The translations under genes and the position numbers were made by a program. A stretch of 64,000 nt of DNA from a virus, in the IMG/VR virus record IMGVR_UViG_3300030108_004854, positions 1-64,000 of that record. One strand, given 5' to 3'. Position 1 is the first letter of the stretch. The number at the start of each line of letters is the position of its first letter. Positions 1 through 9,548 of this stretch are shown piece by piece. The notes under the pieces are model-generated. The model was not told where the DNA came from, ran no database searches, and worked only from the letters and a program-made list of their open reading frames with translations.

Positions 1-167
1 TTATCAGCAACTGTCCCTTCATAGCCTTTCTTACCTTCTAAAGCTTTGTTAAGAAACTTTTGTGCATCTGATTGACTGCCACCGCTAGATTGAAAATCTT
101 TAAGATCTTTTTTAGTGATTTTGTCATCACTTCCATATTGCTGGATAAAGTCTGTGTATGCGCCCAT
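1..167 (-). CDS. Partial hypothetical virion-block protein, C-terminus off window
   Basis: Open reading frame on the minus strand starting with ATG at 167 (MGAYTDFIQQYG...) and still open at base 1, so at least 55 residues and truncated by the window edge. It is hydrophilic and Lys/Asp/Gly-rich. It lies 6 nt downstream of the next gene in the same tightly packed minus-strand block, so it is probably a further virion-associated protein. No family recognised. Confidence 0.55.
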   Translation of the reverse strand, partial: MGAYTDFIQQYGSDDKITKKDLKDFQSSGGSQSDAQKFLNKALEGKKGYEGTVAD

Positions 168-173
168 GATTAA

Positions 174-938
174 TTATGCAATTGAGTCTGAAAAATTCAT
201 TGCTGGCCTATCGAATCCCCATATATTATAAGTTCCTGTTTTAGTGCCATCGGGTAATCTAACAGCCCTACCATAATAAGCCTGTGTAGCTCTTTCAGCC
301 GCGCTGAGCGGCCCTTTGCTTGCTCCTTCCAGAGAATTAGCCAAACGACTATTTACAAAGCTATTAAACTGAGCAGGACTTTTATTCATTCCCATACTAT
401 CTGCTAAGTTTCGTAAATATCTGCTTTCTTTATTGCTAGGAGCACGATAAAAATTAGTAGCAAATGCATCATCAACAATATTTTTTTGTGTACCTTTTTT
501 TACTTCTGCATTTAATAATGAAGCATAGTCGTCTGATCCAAAATATCCACTTGTTGGTGATAACTTACTTTCCATAAATTGATTTGCTGTGAATGGATCT
601 AAATTACCAGCTTGTACAGCATCACTTATATTGCCAAAAGCACTTTTTGCTAAATCACTATCTTCATAATCATCCATTGCATCAAAAAAAACTTTTTGAG
701 TATAGTCCTCTAAAAATCGACTGCCGGGAGTTTCATACCCCAACAACATATTAAGCATTTCATTATTAGCAGCCTGACCTGAATTTTGACTACGACTACT
801 TCCGCCCGAAATTAAATTACCAATTGCATTTCCACCGCCAGCAATAAAAGGTGCAAAAGGAGCCGTAACCGGATTTGTTAATGCAAGTGCACCGCCAACA
901 GGGCCAATTATATCGCCAATAAAATCAGAAAAACCCAT
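174..938 (-). CDS. Probable virion protein, 254 aa
   Basis: Starts with a hydrophobic Gly/Ala-rich N-terminus (MGFSDFIGDIIGPVGGALAL), a pattern common at the start of internal virion or tail proteins of tailed phages, followed by a polar helical body. No catalytic motif is visible. Part of the 1-9142 minus-strand gene train with spacings of only a few nucleotides. Structural role is inferred from position and composition only. Confidence 0.7.
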   Translation of the reverse strand: MGFSDFIGDIIGPVGGALALTNPVTAPFAPFIAGGGNAIGNLISGGSSRSQNSGQAANNEMLNMLLGYETPGSRFLEDYTQKVFFDAMDDYEDSDLAKSAFGNISDAVQAGNLDPFTANQFMESKLSPTSGYFGSDDYASLLNAEVKKGTQKNIVDDAFATNFYRAPSNKESRYLRNLADSMGMNKSPAQFNSFVNSRLANSLEGASKGPLSAAERATQAYYGRAVRLPDGTKTGTYNIWGFDRPAMNFSDSIA

Positions 939-977
939 TACCTGCCTCCTAGTTCTTCTATCATCGCATCCCTTAAA

Positions 978-1556
978 TTAAACTCCATAGATCATGTTGC
1001 TATATCTAGCAATTGACATGGGACTTAATTTACCCGCTAAACCACTTTTAAAGTTTTGTGCTTTGTTTTGTTTAGCAAGATTAGTTTGATTTAACTGTTG
1101 TGATCGAAGTATTGCGTTTGTTTCTCTATTGAGCTGTGAATCTTCACCAACTAGCGAAGCACCAGTACCCAATAACTGGCCTCTGATGCCGAGTGCTTGG
1201 CCTGCAAAAGCAGCTTCTGTAGCACCTGCTCTAAGATTATTTGCAAGCTGTTCGCCAGCATTTCTCGCAGTACGAAGAGGATTGTTAAATAAATTATTTC
1301 CTAAATTTTGTAGAAACTTTTCAAATGTAGATCCTGTATCACTTGATTCACTTATATTACCAAAAAGAGATCCTGAAAAATCGTACGAACCTGGTATGCC
1401 ATATGTTCCAAAATCATACTTTTCAGGAGAAAATAATCCACCTGAATAATCTAGTAAAGGAACATTGTCTAATTTATAATAATCAGTACCAAAAGTAAGT
1501 GGTTGATTATATAAATTATCAAAACCACCGATAGAAGACATTCCTGTAGCACCCAT
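978..1556 (-). CDS. Probable virion protein, 192 aa
   Basis: Tyr/Gly/Phe-rich N-terminal half and a helical Ala/Asn/Gln-rich C-terminal half containing a QALGIRGQLLGTG segment and a long run rich in Arg/Gln/Leu. It abuts the stop of the upstream gene (next base). No database family recognised; structural role inferred from the gene train. Confidence 0.65.
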   Translation of the reverse strand: MGATGMSSIGGFDNLYNQPLTFGTDYYKLDNVPLLDYSGGLFSPEKYDFGTYGIPGSYDFSGSLFGNISESSDTGSTFEKFLQNLGNNLFNNPLRTARNAGEQLANNLRAGATEAAFAGQALGIRGQLLGTGASLVGEDSQLNRETNAILRSQQLNQTNLAKQNKAQNFKSGLAGKLSPMSIARYSNMIYGV

Positions 1557-2186
1557 TTATATAAGCCCCCTGTAATATCCACTCATTCTAGGTTTCATTG
1601 CACTTGCTAAATTTAAACCAGTAACTGAATTACTAGCAGCACTAACTAGTTCAGGATAATAAGCAGCCCTGGAAGCAGCCGCAGTCATCATCATTTGTGG
1701 TCCAGTTTTATATTTAAAAGAAGCTTTACCAGCTGCTTCTAAATTCTCAAGTCCCATTTTTTGATTCAATTGTGCACGACGAACATAAATAGGTTCTGTA
1801 ATGTCGAATTTTTCTTTCATTCGATCTGGATCGCTTTCATATCTTTGCTGTTCTAAAATCTTTTCAAGCAATTCTGCATAAAGATCTCTATCTCCATCCC
1901 TTTGGTCTCTGGGAACAGGTTTAGTCGAAGTGTCTTCTTCTTTAAACGCCCCTGAAGGATCTCCAGGGCCTTGTGTTCCTTTTTCTCTAAAATCATAATC
2001 TTGTCCAGTTCTATTTCCTATTGGTCCTGTCCCTTTTTGTGCAGCACTTTTATCTGAATTTAATCCGCCAGGTAGATTGCCTAAAGCTGCAAACAAAGTC
2101 CCGTCAGAAAAATAAGTTCTCATTTCGGGATTATTATATGGATTTTGGAATCCAAAATATTGACTAGCTGGGTAAAATCTTGACAT
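1557..2186 (-). CDS. Probable virion protein, 209 aa
   Basis: A polar, Gly/Asp/Lys-rich central linker (residues about 40-110) separates a Tyr/Phe/Asn-rich N-terminus from a helical C-terminal region containing the RRAQLNQKMGLENLEAAGKA segment. Stop and start are nearly contiguous with the neighbours (1 and 2 nt), indicating co-translation in the virion operon. Function unknown. Confidence 0.65.
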   Translation of the reverse strand: MSRFYPASQYFGFQNPYNNPEMRTYFSDGTLFAALGNLPGGLNSDKSAAQKGTGPIGNRTGQDYDFREKGTQGPGDPSGAFKEEDTSTKPVPRDQRDGDRDLYAELLEKILEQQRYESDPDRMKEKFDITEPIYVRRAQLNQKMGLENLEAAGKASFKYKTGPQMMMTAAASRAAYYPELVSAASNSVTGLNLASAMKPRMSGYYRGLI

Positions 2187-2188
2187 AA

Positions 2189-3307
2189 TCAGAAACTAAT
2201 AGAAGGTGCGGCAACAGCACTAGCTGCATAAGGATTAGCAGTTAAAGCAGTACGGAAGTTAGCGCCTGCTTCACGCTGTCCTTGCTGTGCCATTTTTGCT
2301 TGAGCAGATAATGTACCAAGCATTGCATAACTATTTGTTAGGCTAGCATTCATTGCTTGCTGACGTACTAATTGACCATCAAGCAAGCGATTAAGAATAG
2401 GCTCTTGTGCTTTCATTCTTAAAATATCATTTTCCATTGCTGTTTGTTGAATAGCATTCATCGTTTGGACAAGTGGTTTTAAATTAGCATTTGTTTGATA
2501 GCGATTTTTTTCTTGATTATATTCATCTGATCCTTGTCCTGTTTTTTCAGCAATCATACGATCACCAGCTGCACCTAATCCACCAACTCCAATAGCGCCT
2601 AAACCTGCAGCACCAAGACGAATTAAAGGATGCATGTTTCGTGTAGCCGCAAGAGCAGCAGCACCACCAGATAGATTGCCTACACCTTCAAGAGTTTTAC
2701 CTTCTTGAAGATTTCCAACACCCATCATTACTGGTGCAATCATTCCAGCAACATTTGTAGCGCCACCTAACATCCCGCTACGGCTAAAATTCATGCCTCC
2801 AACAGGCGTACTGCCCCCACCACGAGGAACTCTATTTCCACCGCCGCCTCCTCCTGATCTACCGCCTCCACCGCCTCCACGGTTCCCTCCTCCGCCTCCT
2901 TCTGTCACACGCGCATTTCCACCGCCTCCTGCACCTTGAGTTACACGTGGATTACCTGGACCATCTGCACTTGGAGTTACATCACCTGTTACAGGACCAG
3001 GGCCTTGTGCTCGTCTACCACCTGTTCCCTGAGTAACATTGCCACCTGTCGGATCAAGTCCCACATAATCACCACTGATATTAAAAGGTGCATTAGGGTC
3101 CATTCTTCCTGCACCAGAAGGGCTGCCTCCCATAGGACCTGCATATCCTCTACGTTGTTGCTGTACTGCAGCCATTTTTTGACCTTGATTACTCAACATA
3201 TTTCCCATACTTTGCAGGTGAGAACCTATCACGTCTTGGAAGTCACGACCTATTATTCCCATGCCTTCCATCATAGTTTGTAATCCACCCTGGTTGCCAA
3301 CTTGCAT
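2189..3307 (-). CDS. Glycine-rich virion protein, 372 aa
   Basis: Three parts are visible: a Gln/Met-rich N-terminus (residues 1-55), a glycine-rich flexible region (about 90-170) with runs such as GGGGGNRGGGGGGRSGGGGG, and a C-terminal half with Gly/Ala hydrophobic stretches followed by a Gln/Ala/Met-rich helix. The glycine tract makes the plus strand locally C-rich. Low-complexity linkers of this kind suit an extended virion protein; no known family recognised. Confidence 0.7.
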   Translation of the reverse strand: MQVGNQGGLQTMMEGMGIIGRDFQDVIGSHLQSMGNMLSNQGQKMAAVQQQRRGYAGPMGGSPSGAGRMDPNAPFNISGDYVGLDPTGGNVTQGTGGRRAQGPGPVTGDVTPSADGPGNPRVTQGAGGGGNARVTEGGGGGNRGGGGGGRSGGGGGGNRVPRGGGSTPVGGMNFSRSGMLGGATNVAGMIAPVMMGVGNLQEGKTLEGVGNLSGGAAALAATRNMHPLIRLGAAGLGAIGVGGLGAAGDRMIAEKTGQGSDEYNQEKNRYQTNANLKPLVQTMNAIQQTAMENDILRMKAQEPILNRLLDGQLVRQQAMNASLTNSYAMLGTLSAQAKMAQQGQREAGANFRTALTANPYAASAVAAPSISF

Positions 3308-3358
3308 GGTATTACTCTCTAACAGTTAATACTTAAGATACTTAAATTCTATCTCGTC

Positions 3359-4516
3359 TTAATAAATCCCATACTCATCTGTACTAGGTAAATCTTTTCT
3401 TGCTCCTGCTGCAATCAATGCATTAGCCATCTTGCCTGCAATAACTCCTGCACCTGCACCAAGTACGCCATAACCAAAAACTTTACGCGCACTATTGGGC
3501 ATAACTTCATAAGTCATGCCACCAGGAACTTTTTTCTTGGTGCCACGTACAGCGTTTTTTGGTGGATCTACACCTATAGGAGTTTTAACTGTTTGTGGAT
3601 TTTGAGTTGCTAAACGCACAGCACCGGCTCCTCCAACTAACCCTCCTACCGATTCAAGTCCAACAGGAAAGCCTGCAATAAATGCTTCTGGCTTTCCTTC
3701 TAAATTTTCAGTTGTTGCTTTAAAAGCACCTGTTGCACCCAATCCTGCACCAATGCCTGAACCTAGTGCTGCACTACCGATAACATTTCTAAGACTACCT
3801 TTGCCTAAAGCAGCCGCCATGCCTCCAGCTAAACCTAAACCAATAGACCCTGGAATAACCCCTGAAGTTCTGTCGTTATAAAGAGTATTCATATAATTTG
3901 AATACCTTTGTTTTGTCAAATCAGGAATATCTTGTTGAGCTGTTTCATATTTTAAAGGACGGCCACGACGACCTAAAGCATACCGATCAAAAAGTTCTGC
4001 AGCTGGATTAGCTGTTTCACGTCTATCTTCTGAACCTATTTCTGCATAGCTTTGTGCAAAACCTTTTGGTCGACCTAATTGTTCAGGATTTGTAATATCA
4101 AAAACACCTAAATGAGAAGCAACGGGTACACCAATAGCTCCTAATTCAATAGCAGCTCTTTGTGCTGAATTAAAATTATAAATATTATCACCAATGATTT
4201 GTTCTGCAAGAACATCTCCTATTGCCATTGGATGGTTATAACGCCAATACGTATGACGACTGGCATCATCTGCTACGTCTGTTAAAAGACGCGCACCAAC
4301 AGCACCGGCCATTTCAGCCGGTGTTTGCATATTAATTCCTTGTCGATTTAATTCTTTATAATAACCTCCGTCTAAGCCAGGGATAACACTATGGCTATAA
4401 CGTTTTTTTACATTTTTATTAGCTGATTTCTCTCTTGCAAGTCGATCTTGAAGTTGAACTCCTCTATCAAAACCTGATTGAACTGAACGTCCTAAATTTC
4501 GTAATTGTTGAAACAT
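3359..4516 (-). CDS. Probable virion protein with Gly/Ala hydrophobic segments, 385 aa
   Basis: The N-terminal half is polar with many Arg/Tyr; residues about 220-270 and 345-370 are Gly/Ala-rich hydrophobic stretches (GLGLAGGMAAALGKG, FGYGVLGAGAGVIAGK) that could be buried or membrane-active helices of an internal virion (ejection) protein. It is 2 nt from the next gene. The same composition recurs in the 188-aa, 1029-aa and 729-aa proteins of this window. Confidence 0.7.
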   Translation of the reverse strand: MFQQLRNLGRSVQSGFDRGVQLQDRLAREKSANKNVKKRYSHSVIPGLDGGYYKELNRQGINMQTPAEMAGAVGARLLTDVADDASRHTYWRYNHPMAIGDVLAEQIIGDNIYNFNSAQRAAIELGAIGVPVASHLGVFDITNPEQLGRPKGFAQSYAEIGSEDRRETANPAAELFDRYALGRRGRPLKYETAQQDIPDLTKQRYSNYMNTLYNDRTSGVIPGSIGLGLAGGMAAALGKGSLRNVIGSAALGSGIGAGLGATGAFKATTENLEGKPEAFIAGFPVGLESVGGLVGGAGAVRLATQNPQTVKTPIGVDPPKNAVRGTKKKVPGGMTYEVMPNSARKVFGYGVLGAGAGVIAGKMANALIAAGARKDLPSTDEYGIY

Positions 4517-4518
4517 AA

Positions 4519-5085
4519 TTACACGCCCATGATGGAAGCCATATTAGCTCTAGCGCTATTCATATCATATGTTGGACCCATTGAATTCATCATGCGAATT
4601 AAATCTCCTTCTTTTTGACCTCCCTGCATTGCTCCTTGTAGTTGTTGAAACATTGTGTCTTCCATATATTTACCAGCCAACTCATCCATTGTCATTCCAT
4701 TTACATTTCCACGCTGCGCTTGTTGTTGTGCATTAGTAACAGCTTGGCCACCCTGCCCTTGCAAAGCTTGTTGTGAATAACGATCTTTAAACAAAGTATC
4801 TGTTAATGCGCGTGATGTTACTGCACCTGTAATAATATTTCCTCCAGCTCGTACAAGAGGATTTTGAATACCTGCTTTGCTTAATAAACCTAAAGTTGCG
4901 GCTGAGCCTAGGGTATCTGCAAGTCCATAAGCAAGTGCTTCATCTGGTTTACCGCCCATAATGTAATGTGCGCCTCCAGTTAATAAACCACCACCCAATG
5001 CTTCAGGCAATGCCTGAACAAACATATCACGAAAACGTGGCAGTACTTTTTTCCCTACTGTTCCTGCTAATTTTGCAACTGCCAT
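4519..5085 (-). CDS. Probable virion protein, 188 aa
   Basis: The first 100 residues are Gly/Ala/Leu-rich and amphipathic (QALPEALGGGLLTGGAHYIMGG), the rest is Gln/Met-rich and polar. Shares the Gly/Ala hydrophobic character of its downstream neighbour. No enzymatic motif. Role inferred from operon position. Confidence 0.65.
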   Translation of the reverse strand: MAVAKLAGTVGKKVLPRFRDMFVQALPEALGGGLLTGGAHYIMGGKPDEALAYGLADTLGSAATLGLLSKAGIQNPLVRAGGNIITGAVTSRALTDTLFKDRYSQQALQGQGGQAVTNAQQQAQRGNVNGMTMDELAGKYMEDTMFQQLQGAMQGGQKEGDLIRMMNSMGPTYDMNSARANMASIMGV

Positions 5086-5109
5086 TTATTTATATACAAG
5101 CATATTTAT

Positions 5110-5697
5110 TTATTTTACAGGGCCTTTGTCTTCCGCTTCTTTAATTTCATCCGGTGATGCTTTAAGTAACTGAGCAACATTCATCTTGCCTTCTACTTCT
5201 GCTTCTGCTTTAGCTTCCATTGTTTTGTACAGGAAGTCTCTTGGATCAGGATTATCTGCTCTAGGCATAGGATTCTTAGCACGTTTATCTGGATTCACAG
5301 TTGGACTTAATTCATATGTTTCTTTCCACTTCTCTCCTTTTAATTGAAATTCAATTGAATCTAAAAATGTAGGCTTTTGAAATACAGGTCTACCTAAATC
5401 AAAATTATAAAGTTCTTTTCTAGCTTTATCGAAACGACTTGGTAGTCCTTGAAATAAATTAAAATTATCTGGATTAGCGTCAATAAAATTAAGTCTTGGA
5501 TTAATCGTAGGCTTGCGACTAGTAATACGGCTTCTTAATTCAGCAGCCCCAAACCGGTTTATTTGAAACGGTGGTTTTGTAGAATCCGCACGATTCTGTT
5601 GTTCATATTTTGTTTTAACATATGCACCCTTATCGAAAAATTTCGCTACATCATCCATGTAATCCGAAGGATTTACTAGTCGCTTGTCGTATGGCAT
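5110..5697 (-). CDS. Probable virion protein, 195 aa
   Basis: Hydrophilic protein rich in Lys, Asp, Pro and Phe with a helical acidic C-terminus (TMEAKAEAEVEGKMNVAQLL). Clean ATG start (MPYDKRLVNPSDYMDD). Directly downstream of the two tiny basic genes. No recognised family. Confidence 0.65.
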   Translation of the reverse strand: MPYDKRLVNPSDYMDDVAKFFDKGAYVKTKYEQQNRADSTKPPFQINRFGAAELRSRITSRKPTINPRLNFIDANPDNFNLFQGLPSRFDKARKELYNFDLGRPVFQKPTFLDSIEFQLKGEKWKETYELSPTVNPDKRAKNPMPRADNPDPRDFLYKTMEAKAEAEVEGKMNVAQLLKASPDEIKEAEDKGPVK

Positions 5698-5699
5698 AA

Positions 5700-5825
5700 T
5701 TACTTCTTGGCGCGTTTTTTAACAGGTACGCAGTTAGCAACTTTTTTACCTGTTTTTTTAGAAATTTTCATACCGTCTTTTTTATATCCTTTCCAGCAAG
5801 GATTACTTTTTTTCTTTGCTGGCAT
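5700..5825 (-). CDS. Tiny basic cyanophage protein with CWKGY motif, 41 aa
   Basis: Short minus-strand frame encoding a Lys-rich peptide with the pattern NPCWKGYKKDGMK...TGKKVANCVP. Very short proteins with a CWKGY...K...G.K..NCVP pattern are, to my knowledge, widespread in cyanophage and other marine phage genomes, which argues that this is a real gene. Its start overlaps the stop of the upstream Lys-rich gene by 23 nt. Likely DNA- or capsid-associated because of its charge; that is inference. Confidence 0.8.
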   Translation of the reverse strand: MPAKKKSNPCWKGYKKDGMKISKKTGKKVANCVPVKKRAKK

Positions 5826-6051
5826 TTTTGTTTTTCTTGTCTTTATTAATCCTAACAAGAGTTTCACGCAATTTAGCTTGTTTCTGAGTTTTCTCGTCGT
5901 ACTTATCAGGATTTTTTTCTACATTAGCTTGTAGTTGTGCAGTCGTAATTCCTTTCTTTTTTGCTTTGGCAGTAAACGTGCCTTTCCGCTTGGTAGCTTT
6001 TTGAATCCACTTTTTATCTTTTTCTTTAGTTGTTTTTTTCTTTTGTGTCAT
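5803..6051 (-). CDS. Lysine-rich basic protein, 82 aa
   Basis: About one third of residues are Lys; the core KKWIQKATKRKGTFTAKAKKKG resembles a small basic protein family found in many phages (WIxKAxKxxG pattern). No hydrophobic core is evident, so it is probably a nucleic-acid-associated or packaged peptide. Lies between the 1029-aa virion gene and the 41-aa basic gene. Confidence 0.75.
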   Translation of the reverse strand: MTQKKKTTKEKDKKWIQKATKRKGTFTAKAKKKGITTAQLQANVEKNPDKYDEKTQKQAKLRETLVRINKDKKNKNASKEKK

Positions 6052-6052
6052 T

Positions 6053-9000
6053 TCAACCTCTGCGAATAATGGGGAAGCGTTCCATAGTATTGCCTCTACC
6101 TAGTCTCTCACTAATAGGACGTACATATTCATTTTCACGGCGTTCACGTCCTTCAAATTTAACAGGGCCACCACGTTTTTCTGGATCATTTATTAATGTA
6201 CCAGTGGGGAATAAAGAATTACCACGCATCCGAGGATAGCTGCGTTGAGGAATTCTGCCTGCTAAAGCTTGTGGTGCATAGTTACCTTGAGGATCTTGAC
6301 CGACAGAAAGCCTGACAGGACCTGCATCAGGTGCAATAGGAGCTGGACCTTTTAGTTCAAAAGGTTTAGGTGGATCCAAAGGAGCAAAAGTTGCACCTGT
6401 ATTTGGATCACGATAGACAGTACGGGTTGGTGTTTCTGGTACAGGATATTTTTCTACTCGCGCACCAGCTGTTTTGTAGCGAGGATCATAAGCAGGAGGT
6501 TGAATAGAGATCGTAGTCCGGCCATCTCCACGGTCAGGCAAGATTGACATTGGCCTTGCAGTACCACCTGTTGCTAATGCTAAACGTTCTGCAGATGTTT
6601 GAACAGGACCGGTATAACGAACCCTTCCAATATCTCGGCTGGAATCAATGTCACCTCCAGCAATTAATCTACTTGCTGCAGGGTCAAGACTAATAGTCAT
6701 TGCACCAGTGGATGGTGTTCCTACTGAGGCACTACCTGGGATTGCATAACCTGTATCGACCAGTGCAACGCGTGGCGGAGAAGCCGCACTACGAGATAAA
6801 GGTACACGAGCTGGACCCACTTCTGCAGGGCCAACAAGGCGTGGTGTTTTGAAAACTTCAACGGCTTGTGGTTGCTTCTGAGCCATGCCGCCACTAATAG
6901 CACGCTGTAAGAAGCCTTGTGCCATGCGCTCGTTGTAAGCAGCTACTTCAGGATCAAACACAACACCGCCTAGGCTGCCAGTTATGTTTTCTCCTTTTTC
7001 ACCTTGTAATCTACTTACTGGTCCAGCTGCATCTGCTGCTGCTCCTGTAAATGCAGTACCAACAGGAACTTCTACTGCTAGCTGATCATTTTCAAAACCT
7101 GTGTCATAAACACGTGGAACAGAAAGAGAAGGAAGTGGTTCACGCGGTTCAACTTCCATTCCTGCTCTCATTACCTTCATTGAGTTTGCAACATCTTGCT
7201 CAGGACCTCTTGTAGGTACAACAACAGTTTCTCTAGTAATATTTCCATCACCATCATCCACTGTTGTTGTTTTAGTCTTGAGAGGACTTGCACGTCCAGC
7301 ATCTACAGCAGCTTGTGCTTTACGAATTTCTTCAGACGCCATAATTGACGCCATTTGTTCAGGTGTTCCAGGTACTGAAGCGCGTTCACGAATATCAGTG
7401 CGAATACCTGTATCAGCACTGTAATACTCTGATGGGCTTTCGCGTAAACGATTAGAAATACGTTTTCCTCTAAATACACGACCAGGTGTTGTGCTTGGTC
7501 CGCCAGCTGGTGGATATGTAATATTTCCAGCTTTAGTGTAATAATTCCCTTCTTCATTAATCTTGCCACCACGTAAAGCTCTCCCTCTTATATTTGAATC
7601 GACAGTTTGTGCTTCACCTGTAAGAAGCTGAGTTATATCTTCTCCAGTTACTTCTTGACTTTTTCCAAGACCTTCACGCTGTCTTGCATTGTCAATAGCT
7701 TTTACACCAGGGAGTTCAGGGTTTTCTTTTTTAAGTCGGGCAAAATCACGTTCAGCTCTACCGGCTGCTTGCAACTCACTAATAATATTTTCTGCTGCTA
7801 CGCGCTTTGGATCGTTTTGAATTCTTTCTAATGCAGCACCAACATCCGCAGCCTGTCTATTTTCTTCTGCACTGTAATTAAAATTCAGATCAACTTCACT
7901 TTGTATTTGCTTATTACGCAAGAAGTCTTGTGCATCAGCAACACGCTTGTCTAAAATGTCCTCATTAAACTTTGTAAGATCTATATCTTCATTACGTTGA
8001 ATATATTGAATGATTTCAATGTCTTTTTGGTCGTTGGCTGTTTGAACGGCTTCATTACGCGCAGTACGCATAATTGGCCTTCCAGAATTTCTTACTTCAA
8101 CTAATGTTTGCGGCTTATCTTGTCTTGCAGCATTAATAGCCACTCGATCTGCTTTATCAATCGGTCCTTCTGAATAACCAGATAATTTAGGACCAGCGCC
8201 AGGTGGTCTAGCTGTTGGTTCTTGTTTTGGAGCTTGTGCAAATCTTTCTGCAGCAAAATCACGCAATATACCTTTTGCTTGTTGCTCTTCTTGTTTTTCT
8301 AAACGTTTAACAACAGCAGATTGACGACTGGACTCTACTCCACTCATCTGGCCTGCTTCTCTTTTTACATCTGATTGAAGATCTTTAAGCAAACGATTAA
8401 TTCTGCCCATATCAGAATCAACAGAACTTGCTGGAGGCAACTGACGCAGTTCAACACCGGCACCAACGTTTCCAACAGGTGCTTCTAGGGATTTTGCAAT
8501 TCTTCCTCTTACATAATCAACATCAGACCTTGTTTTAGGTTGTCCAAACGACATCATCTGTTCTGTCGTTAATACACCAGGTCCTGAAAGGTTTTGTTTG
8601 CTTAAATTAATTCCACCGCCTTGATTTCTAGGTGTGCTAATAATTTGATTGACTGATTGACTTCCACCACGGCGATATATTTCACCAGTACGAGGATCAG
8701 TAAGTAAATCAAGTCCTTCTTGCTGTGCTTGGTAATAATCCCTATTCATTTGCCAGGTCTTGCCTACATTCTCTCCAACAACTGGACCTGATGTTGGTCG
8801 ATAGTCTGCTCCTAGACTTCCACCTTCAATATCTTGCGTAAATTTCTTTAAAGCTGCGTCAGATGATTCATATCTAGATTTTCTTGGAGATTGATAGGAT
8901 GTTCCACCCTGTCCGGGTAATCTAGGTAGATCAACTACCTGTATTCCACCTTGTCCACTTCTTCTTGCTTGGTTATTAGTTGTTGATCCTGTTGGAGTAG

Positions 9001-9142
9001 GCGGATCAACTGAGATATTTGCTTTTCGTATCCGATTTTTTAGTAATGATCGGGCTCCAAGGCCTCCTGCAAGTAATCCTGCACCCAAAACAACGCCACC
9101 AAGCAAATTATTGCCTTGATTCTCTCGCTGTTCTTCGTACAT
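6053..9142 (-). CDS. Large low-complexity virion protein, 1029 aa
   Basis: A single N-terminal hydrophobic Gly/Leu segment (about residues 11-30, GNNLLGGVVLGAGLLAGGLG) is followed by roughly 1000 residues rich in Arg, Pro, Gln, Gly and Ala with no clear globular motif. It is the first gene of the minus-strand virion block and sits opposite a divergent plus-strand gene across an 80-nt gap that must hold its promoter. Possible ejection or tail-associated protein; function unproven. Confidence 0.75.
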   Translation of the reverse strand: MYEEQRENQGNNLLGGVVLGAGLLAGGLGARSLLKNRIRKANISVDPPTPTGSTTNNQARRSGQGGIQVVDLPRLPGQGGTSYQSPRKSRYESSDAALKKFTQDIEGGSLGADYRPTSGPVVGENVGKTWQMNRDYYQAQQEGLDLLTDPRTGEIYRRGGSQSVNQIISTPRNQGGGINLSKQNLSGPGVLTTEQMMSFGQPKTRSDVDYVRGRIAKSLEAPVGNVGAGVELRQLPPASSVDSDMGRINRLLKDLQSDVKREAGQMSGVESSRQSAVVKRLEKQEEQQAKGILRDFAAERFAQAPKQEPTARPPGAGPKLSGYSEGPIDKADRVAINAARQDKPQTLVEVRNSGRPIMRTARNEAVQTANDQKDIEIIQYIQRNEDIDLTKFNEDILDKRVADAQDFLRNKQIQSEVDLNFNYSAEENRQAADVGAALERIQNDPKRVAAENIISELQAAGRAERDFARLKKENPELPGVKAIDNARQREGLGKSQEVTGEDITQLLTGEAQTVDSNIRGRALRGGKINEEGNYYTKAGNITYPPAGGPSTTPGRVFRGKRISNRLRESPSEYYSADTGIRTDIRERASVPGTPEQMASIMASEEIRKAQAAVDAGRASPLKTKTTTVDDGDGNITRETVVVPTRGPEQDVANSMKVMRAGMEVEPREPLPSLSVPRVYDTGFENDQLAVEVPVGTAFTGAAADAAGPVSRLQGEKGENITGSLGGVVFDPEVAAYNERMAQGFLQRAISGGMAQKQPQAVEVFKTPRLVGPAEVGPARVPLSRSAASPPRVALVDTGYAIPGSASVGTPSTGAMTISLDPAASRLIAGGDIDSSRDIGRVRYTGPVQTSAERLALATGGTARPMSILPDRGDGRTTISIQPPAYDPRYKTAGARVEKYPVPETPTRTVYRDPNTGATFAPLDPPKPFELKGPAPIAPDAGPVRLSVGQDPQGNYAPQALAGRIPQRSYPRMRGNSLFPTGTLINDPEKRGGPVKFEGRERRENEYVRPISERLGRGNTMERFPIIRRG

Positions 9143-9200
9143 CGTGTATATTTTCCAATATTAATAGTTTAATCCTTTATATTCTGATGATTTAGACTTA

Positions 9201-9220
9201 TTGCACGTGAGTTAGTGCAA
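9201..9220. promoter_or_regulatory. Inverted repeat in divergent promoter gap
   Basis: TTGCAC (9201-9206) and GTGCAA (9215-9220) form a perfect 6-bp inverted repeat with an 8-nt loop, just before the ATG at 9224 and in the only gap between the divergent virion block and early block. Candidate operator; no more can be said from sequence. Confidence 0.35.
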
Positions 9221-9223
9221 GAA

Positions 9224-9499
9224 ATGGAATTGCAAGCACCTAATAGTAATTTTGGTGTAAAAAACAGTGGAATGACTGATGAAGATAAGTTAGGCAGGGC
9301 CATTGCACTACGTGCTATTGCAGAAAAGACACAAGAGCTAGAAGCAAAGGGTGCTACACCCATGGAACAGCAAACATTTGTTCAGGGTGCTCGCCGCGAG
9401 TTAGCCAGGCAGAGACCTGATGCACGAAAACACGAACTTGCATCGGACGCTGCACGGCGATTCAAGGAGTACAACTCCGGAGGAACCTCAATCTTCTAG
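9224..9499 (+). CDS. Hypothetical helical protein, 91 aa
   Basis: Highly charged, Ala/Glu/Arg-rich and probably all-helical (KLGRAIALRAIAEKTQELEAKG). Start chosen at ATG 9224; an in-frame GTG at 9215 would add MQE but lies inside the inverted repeat. It is the first rightward gene after the virion block and is followed by a hairpin terminator at 9527. Confidence 0.6.
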   Translation: MELQAPNSNFGVKNSGMTDEDKLGRAIALRAIAEKTQELEAKGATPMEQQTFVQGARRELARQRPDARKHELASDAARRFKEYNSGGTSIF

Positions 9500-9526
9500 T
9501 AAGTTTGGGATAAAAACTTGGGGTAA

Positions 9527-9548
9527 ACCCGACTTTTCGGGTCATTTT
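9527..9548 (+). terminator. Hairpin terminator after the 91-aa gene
   Basis: ACCCGA (9527-9532) and TCGGGT (9537-9542) form a stem with a 4-nt loop followed by CATTTTG. The U-tract is short, so termination may be partial. Confidence 0.5.
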
